Assembly (NCBI GenBank): GCA_049840595.1
Contig: JASGKO010000028.1
Span: 1 to 30,398, forward strand
Reading direction: 5' to 3'
Length of the DNA stretch: 30,398 nt
DNA from: JASGKO01 sp049840595
Lineage (GTDB): Bacteria > Verrucomicrobiota > Verrucomicrobiia > Chthoniobacterales > Chthoniobacteraceae
Made by a program: the position numbers and the translations under genes. A model generated the notes under the pieces. It was not told the DNA's origin. It was given only the letters and a program-made list of their open reading frames with translations, and searched no databases. Of this stretch, positions 22,434 to 30,398 are shown in pieces. Position 1 is the stretch's first letter. Every line of letters begins with the position of its first letter.

Positions 22434-25400
22434 TAACGGACTACCAGAAAAGCAGGGCCTCTATGATCCGCAATTCGAGCATGATGCTTGCGGCGTCGGC
22501 TTCGTCGTGTACATGAAGGGCAAAAAATCGCACGAGATCGTCAGTCAGGCGCTGGAGATTCTGTTGAATTTGGACCATCGCGGCGCAGTGGGCGCGGAGA
22601 CAATACCGGTGACGGCGCGGGTATCCTCATTCAGATGCCCACAAGTTCATGCTCAAGGTCACCGCCCCGCTGGGAATCACCCTGCCTGAGCTGGCTACTA
22701 CGGCGTGGCAATGGTGTTACTGCTCGCCCGACGAGGCGACCCGCGCCAAGAGCAAGGCGGTTTTCGAGAAGATTGTCGCGACCGAAGGGCAGACGGTCCT
22801 CGGCTGGCGTGACGTTCCGGTGGATAACTCGATGATCGGCAAGACCGCGATGAACAGCGAGCCATGGATGTGCCAGGCCTTCATCGGCCGCGGCGAGAAT
22901 TGTAAGACGGTCCTCGATTTCGAGCGCAAGCTCTATGTCATCCGCAAGTGCGGGCTGAACCAGATCCGCACGCCGAAGGTCGGACGAGTTCTGGTACTAC
23001 TCCAGCCTCTCCTGCGCGCACCCTGGTTTACAAGGGCATGCTCATGCCGGTGCAGGTGGGTCGAGTATCTATCCCGACCTGCACGACAGCGACATGGAGA
23101 CCGCGCTGGCCCTCGTGCACTCGCGCTTCTCGACGAATACCTTCCCGAGCTGGGAGCGTTCGCACCCGTATCGCTACATCGCCCACAACGGCGAGATCAA
23201 CACCCTGCGCGGCAACATCAACTGGATGCACGCCCGCGAGTCGATGTTCGACAGCGAGCTCTTCGGTGCCGACATCCAGAAGATCAAGCCGGTGATCGGT
23301 CATCACGGCGGTCGGACTCCGCGATGTTCGACAACTGCCTCGAACTGCTCGTGCTCGGCGGCCGTTCGCTCCCGCATGCGATTATGATGATGATCGCCCG
23401 AGCCGTGGACCGACCACGAGACGATGAGCGACGAGAAGAAGGCCTTCTACGAATACCACTCCTGCCTGATGGAGCCATGGGACGGCCCTGCCGTCCGTCG
23501 CGTTCACCGATGGCTCGATGATGGGCGCGATCGCTCGATCGCAACGGCCTGCGTCCTTCCCGTTACTATGTGACGAAGGATGATCTCGTGGTCATGGCTT
23601 CCGAAGCGGGCGTGCTGCCCGAGATCACGCCGGACGCGCATCGCCTACAAGGGTCGTCTGCAGCCGGGTCACATGTTCCTCGTGGACATGGAGCAAGGCC
23701 GCATCATCCCCGACGAAGAGAGTCAAGGAGCAGATCGCCAACGAGAATCCGTATCGTGAGTGGATCAACGAGCACATGGTGGAACTCGCCAGCATCGCCC
23801 GACGCGCCAGAACTGCCGGAGCCCGATCATAAGACGGTGCTGCAGCGCCAGCAGGCTTTTGGCTACACCTTCGAAGACCTGCGCATCCTCATGGCGCCGA
23901 TGGCAACCTGACGGGGTGGAAGCGATCGGCTCGATGGGCACCGACATCCCGATCGCGGTGCTCTCCGACAAGCCGCAGCTCGCTCTACAATTACTTCAAG
24001 CAGCTCTTCGCGCAGGTGACGAACCCGCCGATCGACTGTATCCGCGAGGAGATCGTCACTTCGTCCGAGACGACCATCGGCTCCGAGAAAAACCTGCTCA
24101 AGCCGAGCTCCGGAAAGCTGCCACCTGATCGAGTTGAAGTCGCCGATCCTCACCAACGAAGAGACTCGCAAAGCTCAAGCACATTGATCAGGGCGAGTTC
24201 AAGTCGGTCACGCATCCCGATCCTCTTCAATCCGAAGGACGGGCGCAGCCGGCCTGGAAAAAGCCATGGAGGAAATCTGTGCCCAGGCCAGCCGCTCGAT
24301 CGCAGCAGGGCGTGAACATCATCATTCTCTCCGACCGCGGCGTGAATGCGGACAACGCTCCGATTCCCGCGCTGCTGGCGGTGGCCGGTGTGCACCATCA
24401 CCTCATCCGTGAAGAGCACCCGCACCCGCATCGGCCTCGTGCTCGAATCCGGCGAGCCGCGCGAAGTACACCACTTCTGCACGCTCATCGGCTACGGCTG
24501 CGGCGCGATCAATCCGTATCTCGCCTTTGAGACACTGGACGACATGATCGGCCAGGGCATGCTCAAGAACGTGGATCACCAGAAGGCCTGCTACAACTTC
24601 GTGAAGGCCGCGACCAAGGGCGTGGTGAAGGTCGTCTCCAAGATGGGCATCTCCACCATCCAGAGCTATCGCGGCGCGCAGATCTTCGAGGCCGTCGGCC
24701 TCAGCGCAGAGCGTGGTGGACAAGTATTTCACCTGGACCCCGACCCGCATCGAGGGCGTGGATATCAACGTCATCACCAAGGAAGTGCTCGATGCGTCAC
24801 GAGCACGCCTTCCCGGATCGCCAGACGAACGGCCACACGCTCGACGTGGGCGGCCAGTATCAATGGCGCAAGGATGGTGAGGCTGCACCTCTTCAGCCCG
24901 CAGACCATGCATGCGCTGCAAAAGTCGGTCCGCACCGGTAGTTACGACGAGTTCAAGAAATACACCGCATTGGTGGATGAGCAGCACAAGACAGCTCTAT
25001 ACCCTGCGTGGCCTGCTCGACTTCAAGGGTGGCACCCCGATTCCGATCGAGGAAGTGGAGTCCGTCGAGTCGATCATCAAGCGTTTCAAATCCGGCGCGA
25101 TGAGCTACGGCTCGATCAGCAAGGAAGCGCATGAGGCGCTTGCAATCGCGATGAACCGCATGGGCGGTCGCTCGAACACGGGCGAAGGCGGCGAAGACCC
25201 CGAGCGCTACACCTGGACCAACGAGCAGGGCGACTCCAAGAACAGCGCGATCAAGCAGGTGGCGAGCGGACGTTTCGGCGTGACCAGCCTCTACCTGAGC
25301 AACGCGAAGGAAATCCAGATCAAGATGGCCCAGGGCGCGAAGCCCGGCGAAGGCGGCCAGCTCCCCGGCGGAAAAGTGTATCCGTGGGTGGCGAAGGTGC

Positions 25401-27043
25401 GTCACTCGACGCCGGGCGTGGGGCTCATTTCCCCGCCGCCGCACCATGACATTTACTCGATCGAAGATCTCGCTGAGTTGATCCACGATCTCAAGAACGC
25501 GAACCGCGCCGCCCGCATCAACGTGAAGCTGGTGTCGGAAGTGGGTGTCGGCACGATTGCCGCCGGTGTGGCGAAAGCGCACGCCGACGTGGTGCTGATC
25601 AGCGGCTTCGACGGTGGCACCGGCGCCTCGCCGATGACCTCGCTCAAGCACGCGGGCATCCCGTGGGAGCTCGGCCTCGCCGAGACGCACCAGACCCTGG
25701 TGCTGAACAACCTGCGCAGCCGTATCGTGGTGGAAACCGACGGTCAGTTGAAGACCGGTCGCGACGTGATCGTCGCCGCGCTGCTCGGCGCGGAGGAGTT
25801 CGGCTTTGCCACCGCTCCGCTCGTCGCGCTCGGCTGCATCATGATGCGCGTTTGCCATCTCAACACCTGCCCGGTCGGCGTTGCGACGCAGGACCCGCAG
25901 CTCCGCAAGAACTTCACCGGCGACCCCGCCCACGCGGCGAACTTCATGAAGTTCATCGCCCAGGAAGTGCGCGAGTGGATGGCGAAGCTCGGCTTCCGCA
26001 CCCTCACCGAGATGGTCGGCCGCACCGACCTGCTTGAAGCGCGCGCCGCCGTCGAGCATTGGAAGGCGAAGGGCCTCGATTTCTCGAAGATCCTCTATCA
26101 GCCGAATGTCGGCCCCGAAGTCGGTCGCTACTGCACCGAGGTGCAGGATCACGGCATCCAGCGCTCGCTCGACGTGACCAAGCTGCTCGACCTCTGCCAG
26201 CCCGCCATCGATAAGGGCGAGAAAGTCACCGCCAGCGTCCCGATCATCAACCTGAACCGCGTCACCGGCACCATCGTCGGTAACGAGGTGACGAAGAAAT
26301 ACGGCGCCGACGGCCTGCCCGAGGACACCATCCAGTTGAACTTCACCGGCTCGGCCGGCCAGAGCTTCGGCGCGTTCGTGCCGAAGGGCATGACGCTCAC
26401 CATCGAAGGCGATGCCAACGACTACGTGGGCAAGGGCCTCAGCGGCGGCAAGCTCATCATCCATCCGCCGGAGATCGAAGGTTTCGTGGCCGAGGACAAC
26501 ATCATTATCGGCAACGTCGCCCTCTACGGCGCGACCAAGGGCGAGGCCTTCTTCCGCGGTCGCGCGGGTGAGCGCTTCGCGGTCCGCAACAGCGGCGTGG
26601 ATACCGTCGTCGAAGGCGTGGGCGACCACGGCTGCGAATACATGACCGGTGGCCGCGTGGTGGTGCTCGGCGAGACCGGGCGCAACTTCGCCGCAGGCAT
26701 GAGCGGCGGTGTGGCCTACGTGCTGGATGAAGCCGGCACCTTCGCCTCGCACTGCAACGCGCAGATGGTCGGCCTCGAGAAGTTCGAGGACGAAGCGGAG
26801 GCCGAAGAAATTCGTCAGCTCATCAAGAAGCACGCCGACTACACCAAGAGCCAGAAAGCTTTCAAAGTGCTTGCACTTTGGGAAGAAATGACGCCGAAGT
26901 TTGTCAAAGTGATGCCGAAGGACTACAAGCGAGTGATTGCCGCGCTCAAAAAGGCGCAGCAAGCCGGCTTGAGCGGCGACGAAGCCATGACCGCAGCGTT
27001 CGAAGAGAACTCCCGCGACGTGGCCCGCGTTGGCGGCGGCTAG
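22426..27043 (+). CDS. gltB: Glutamate synthase, large subunit; about 28 one-base shifts before 25000
   Basis: GltB hydrolyses glutamine and channels the ammonia to 2-oxoglutarate to form glutamate with GltD. After a 21-residue propeptide, CGVGFVVYMKG starts the class-II amidotransferase domain (nucleophile Cys22). PYRYIAHNGEINTLRGNINW, SDSAMFDNCLELLVLGGRS and RNGLRPSRYYVTKDDL follow. The central and FMN domains read MSYGSISKEAHEALAIAMNR, EGGEDPERY and GGTGASPMTSLKHAG; CIMMRVCHLNTCPVGVATQ holds the 3Fe-4S cysteines; the C-terminal glucan-like helix has GDHGCEYMTGGRVVVLG. The frame breaks about 28 times between 22601 and 24994 and not at all from 24995 to 27043. Each break fits a doubled or lost wobble base, so the real gene is probably intact (about 1530 aa). 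Confidence 0.95.
22601..24994. other. Cluster of doubled or lost codon-third bases in gltB
   Basis: Three losses (after 22601, 22639, 22695) and about 25 single extra bases are seen. Examples of synonymous pairs: GTC/GTG 22981, TCC/TCT 23012, GGT/GGC 23061, TAT/TAC 23068, GCC/GCG 23493, GAG/GAA 23720, ACC/ACT 23908, CTC/CTG 23981, AGC/AGT 24108, AAA/AAG 24172, CCC/CCG 24218, GCA/GCG 24307, ACA/ACG 24993. The same signature occurs in gltD, the kinase, the comM remnant and the RAYT remnant. Confidence 0.8.
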
Positions 27044-27083
27044 CCTATAAAACCACAGGGAAACTAAAGACTGAAATTAGATC

Positions 27084-28576
27084 ATGGGAAAACCAACTGG
27101 ATTTATTGAATACCTCCGCGAACTGCCCGCCGACCGTCCGCCGCTCGAACGCGTTCGCGATTGGAAGGAGTTCCACTTGCATATGCCCGACCCCAAGCTC
27201 CAGGAGCAGGGCGCGCGGTGCATGGATTGCGGCATTCCGTTCTGCCATAGCGGCACGCTCATCAGCGGCATGGCGAGCGGCTGCCCGATCAACAACCTCA
27301 TTCCCGAGTGGAACGATCTGATCTATCCGCGGCCTCTGGCGCGAAGCCTTCGAGCGTTTGCACAAGACGAACAACTTCCCGGAGTTCACCGGCCGCGTCT
27401 GCCCCGCCCCGTGCGAAGGCTCGTGCGTGCTCGGCATCAACAAGCCGCCGGTCACGATCAAGAACATCGAGGTCTCGATCATCGACCACGGCTGGGAAAA
27501 CGGCTGGGTCAAGCCCGAGCCGCCCGACCAGGCGCACCGGCAAGAAGGTCGCGGTCATCGGTTCCGGCCCCGCAGGTCTTTCTGCTGCCGCCCAGTTGAA
27601 CAAGGCAGGTCATCATCGTGACTGTCTTTGAGCGCGCTGACCGTCCGGGCGGCCTGCTTATGTATGGCATTCCCAACATGAAGCTCGATAAGGAAGAGGT
27701 CGTCCTCCGCCGCATCAAGCTCATGGAAGACGAGGGGATCACTTTCACCTGCAACACCGAGGTCGGGAAGAACTATCCCGCCGAGGATTTGCTGAAGAAC
27801 TTTGACGCTGTGGTCCTCGCGACCGGCGCGACCAAGGGCCGCGATCTCCCGATCCCGGGCCGTGAGCTGAAGGGCATCCATTTCGCGATGGAATTCCTGA
27901 CCGCCAACACCAAGTCGCTGCTCGACAACCATCGCAACGGCAACTTCATTAACGCCGAGGGCAAGAACGTCGTCGTGATCGGCGGTGGCGACACCGGCAC
28001 CGACTGCGTTGGCACCTCGATCCGCCACGGCTGCACTAGCATGGTCCAGCTCGAAGATCATGGCCAAGCCGCCGATGGACCGCCAGGCGAACAACCCTTG
28101 GCCCGAATGGCCGAAGGTTTACAAGATGGACTATGGCCAGGAAGAATCTGCCGCCAAGTTCGGCGATGATCCGCGTGTCTATCTCACGCACTGCCACCCA
28201 TTTCGAAGGCGACGAGAACGGCCACGTAAAGGCCGTCCACACCGTCGGTGTGAATTGGGAGAAGAACGACAAGGGTCAGTTTGTTCCGAAGAACGTCCCC
28301 GGCACCGAGAAGGTGTTGCCTGCCGAGTTGGTGTTGCTGGCGATGGGCTTCCTCGGGCCGGAGCAGCCGCTCCTCGAAGCGCTGGGAATTGAGCGCGACG
28401 CGCGTTCAGCAATGTCAAGGCCGAGCACGGCAAGTATAAGACGAGCATCCCCGGCGGTCTTTGCCGCTGGCGATTGCCGCCGTGGGCAGAGCTTGGTCGT
28501 GTGGGCTTTCAACGAAGGGCGCGGTGCCGCACGTGAGTGCGATCGCTACCTGATGGGAAGCACGGAACTCCCGTAG
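27084..28576 (+). CDS. gltD: Glutamate synthase, small subunit, with about 8 one-base shifts
   Basis: GltD supplies electrons from NAD(P)H through FAD and Fe-S clusters to GltB. Its N-terminal cysteine region reads GARCMDCGIPFCHSG, GCPINNLIP, FTGRVCPAPCEGSCVLGIN. VAVIGSGPAGLSAAAQL is the FAD loop, FERADRPGGLLMYGIPNMKL is next, NVVVIGGGDTGTDCVGTS is the NADPH loop and GVFAAGDCRRGQSLVVWA the C-terminal FAD contact. Extra bases at 27326, 27534, 27613, 28055, 28188 and 28455 are synonymous pairs (TAT/TAC, GCG/GCC, CAT/CAC, GAA/GAG, ACG/ACC, GGC/GGG); two more fall at about 28403-28410. Frame-corrected length is about 495 aa. It lies 40 bases after gltB and ends before a strong terminator. Confidence 0.93.
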
Positions 28577-28607
28577 TTCACTGAGCGACCTCTTTAAATA
28601 GCATTTC

Positions 28608-28636
28608 AAAAAGCCGGGTTTCGACCCGGCTTTTTT
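28608..28636 (+). terminator. Rho-independent terminator after gltD
   Basis: AAGCCGGGT (28611-28619), loop TTCG and ACCCGGCTT (28624-28632) form a perfect nine-pair stem, followed by a run of T to 28636. A-tract upstream makes it potentially bidirectional. It ends the lrp-gltB-gltD operon. Confidence 0.93.
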
Positions 28637-28639
28637 GTA

Positions 28640-28939
28640 ACTGGGGCTTGGATCGCAGGGCCGCCAGGACGACAGATTGCCAGGAGAAGGACGGATTTGG
28701 CGGGCGATCTGTCTTGCGAGTCCGGCTCCACCGTTATGCTTGCTGGTTGCTAGAACAATGGGCGCTTTCTCAAAAACGCGATGGGTGTGCATACAACCAG
28801 CATCTCGAAGGAGATAAAACGACCTTCGCTGACGATATTTACTCATTCCCGTTTCATTTTAGGAAACAATTTTCCACTATTTGAGAGGTGTTTCTCTGTT
28901 TGGGCATCGATATTGCTATGAACTCGTGTCCACAGGGCC
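28640..28939. other. Gap between gltD terminator and histidine kinase
   Basis: About 300 bases with no gene I can support. A 78-residue open frame at 28648-28884 shows no recognisable fold, codon pattern or ribosome binding site. The kinase promoter is probably in its last third, but no clear hexamers are seen. Confidence 0.4.
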
Positions 28940-30398
28940 ATGCATCAGGGACCAACATACCACGAAATCACTACTACCGACCTTGCCGAGCAGCCATTGC
29001 TGCGGGAGATTTTCTCGGCATTTAGCAACGGTCTCTCCGCCGTGGAACAACTCGTCGAGCATTGCATCGAATCGGTGATGATTACCGACGTGCAGCTCGA
29101 TGCTCCCGGTCCCCGCGTTTTGTATGTGAACTCCGCATTCACCAAAATGACCGGATATTCGCTGGAGGACCTGCAACTGCGTCCCGCTAATTTCATGCAA
29201 GGCCCGCGCTCGGACCGGACGGTTCTGGAACGAATGTCCCGGCGGTTGAAACAGGGCAAGGGTTTCTTCGGCGAGATCATCAACTACCGCAAGAATGGCT
29301 CGGAATTTTACATGGAGTGGAACATCGAGCCCCTCTGCGATGGGGAAGGACGACCGATCTATTTCGTGGCCCTGCAGCGGGACGTCTCGTCGCGCAAGCA
29401 GACCGAGCAGGCGCTCAAACTCGCCGAGACGAAGTACCGCAGCATCTTTGAAAACGCGCTGGAGGGCATCTTCCAGTCCACCCCCTCCGGGCATTACCTG
29501 AATGTGAACCCGGCCCTCGCGCGCATGTATGGCTACGAGTCGCCGGAGGAGTTGATGCATCATCTCACCCACATCGAGATGCAGCTCTACGTGAAGCCCG
29601 AGCGGCGCACGGAGTTCATGCGCATCATGGCGGAGGAGGGGACGGTCAGTAAATTTGAATCGCAAATCTATCGCCGCGACGGCTCGGTGATCTGGATTTC
29701 GGAATACGCCCGGGCAGTGCATGACGACGATGGCGTCGTGCTGTATTATAGAGGGCACGGTTGAGGACATCACCGAGCGAAAGCGCGCCGAGGCGCAGAT
29801 CCAGGTCCAGGCCGCGCTGCTGGACAAGGCGCGCGACGCGATCATGGCCATTGAGCTGGATGGTATCGTGCGTTTCTGGAACCGGGGCGCGGAGGCGATC
29901 TACGGGTGGTCCAGGGCGGAGATGGATTCGCCAGCGCGTTTCACGATTTGTTCGAGGTCGCGCAGCGCGCCCGGCATTTCGAAGCGCGAACCACCACTGC
30001 CACCAGCGGTGAGTGGGCCGGTGAACTGCGCCAGCTCAGCCGGGAGGGCCGCGAGGTCATTGTGGAAAGCCGCTGGACGCTGGTGCGGGATGACGAGGGG
30101 CATCCGGAGTCGTTCCTCGTGATCAATACCAACAAGACCGAGCAGGTGCAGCTCGAAGAAGCAGTTCCTGCAGGTCCAGAAGATGGAGAGCCTCGGCATG
30201 CTGGCCGGCGGGATCGCCCACGATTTAAACAATGTGTTGTCGCCTATTCTCATGGCGTCCAACTATCTCAACGGAAAATTGCGCAATCCGGAATTCGCCG
30301 GAATGTTAAATATCCTGCAAAAGAGTGCGGAGCGTGGAGCCGCCCTGGTCAAGCAGGTGCTTTCCTTTTCGCGCGACGTGGGGAACGAGCGCGGCGCG
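28940..30398 (+). CDS. Multi-PAS sensor histidine kinase, truncated by the window end
   Basis: This is a cytoplasmic sensor kinase with three PAS domains and the start of the kinase core. PAS1 (about residues 35-150) contains VNSAFTKMTGYSLEDLQ and RPANFMQGPRSD, then NYRKNGSEFYMEWNIEPL. PAS2 reads YRSIFENALEGIFQSTPSG; PAS3 reads IMAIELDGIVRFWNRGAEA. The H-box is GGIAHDLNNVLSPILMAS, with the phosphoaccepting His. Extra bases occur at 29750 (E/K), 29925 (V/I), 29937 (CGC/CGG) and 30160 (GAA/GAG); reading through them restores one frame. PAS1 resembles LOV domains (NFMQGP like NCRFLQGP) but has Ala in place of the flavin-adduct Cys. The ATPase domain lies beyond the window. Confidence 0.88.

Noticed and set aside
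24953..26962. 669-aa open frame on the minus strand opposite gltB
   Set aside because: Histidine/alanine-rich antisense shadow of a G+C-rich gene; the plus strand is clearly GltB.
22601..28460. gltB and gltD as pseudogenes or as genes using many programmed frameshifts
   Set aside because: Protein motifs are perfectly kept between breaks, no stop or missense decay is seen, and the breaks match synonymous doublets, so a merged-strain artefact fits better.
28648..28884. 78-aa open frame after the gltD terminator
   Set aside because: No recognisable motif, no ribosome binding site and unlikely composition.

Overview
The window looks like a piece of a Verrucomicrobiota-type genome, probably from a metagenome assembly. 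The evidence is a PEP-CTERM secreted protein, large G+C-rich housekeeping genes typical of that group, and extragenic CACGAAG-type short repeats. The phylum is an inference and no rRNA is present to confirm it.

Layout. Bases 1-10000 are an accessory, visibly A+T-richer region: a serine recombinase with one extra base near its catalytic serine, a secreted proline-rich protein, a PEP-CTERM protein, a two-helix membrane protein, an XRE regulator/ImmA-type peptidase pair with a promoter and palindrome, and a compact four-gene ubiquitin-like conjugation operon (basic 57-aa protein, tandem Ub-like protein, E2-like protein, JAB-E1 fusion). A possible CheD-like protein converges on that operon. Next come remnants of comM interrupted by about 390 bases carrying a small zinc-ribbon gene, a DUF2806-like gene and a separate small protein that also looks ubiquitin-like. 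From 10050 to 22400 the sequence is mostly chromosomal and G+C-rich: spermidine-synthase-like protein, SerB-like HAD phosphatase, LamG-type secreted protein, small membrane protein, GT39-like glycosyltransferase, DUF1275 membrane protein, tRNA-Gly, trpC, hibernation factor, SanA/YdcF-like protein and a metallo-beta-lactamase-fold hydrolase. A broken REP-associated transposase and an A+T-rich orphan gene sit in the middle. From 21786 to 28576 an Lrp/AsnC regulator overlaps gltB, followed by gltD and a strong terminator. The window ends inside a PAS histidine kinase.

Two points stand out. First, the 4626-7125 operon is a complete bacterial ubiquitin-like pathway with odd features: no terminal Gly-Gly on the Ub-like protein and no cysteine where a classical E2 has one. 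Second, gltB, gltD and the kinase are broken by about 40 one-base shifts. Nearly all fit a simple rule: both alleles of a variable, usually synonymous third codon position are written side by side, or that base is dropped. I read this as two strains merged in the assembly, not as pseudogenes. Read through these sites, GltB (about 1530 aa) and GltD (about 495 aa) are full length.
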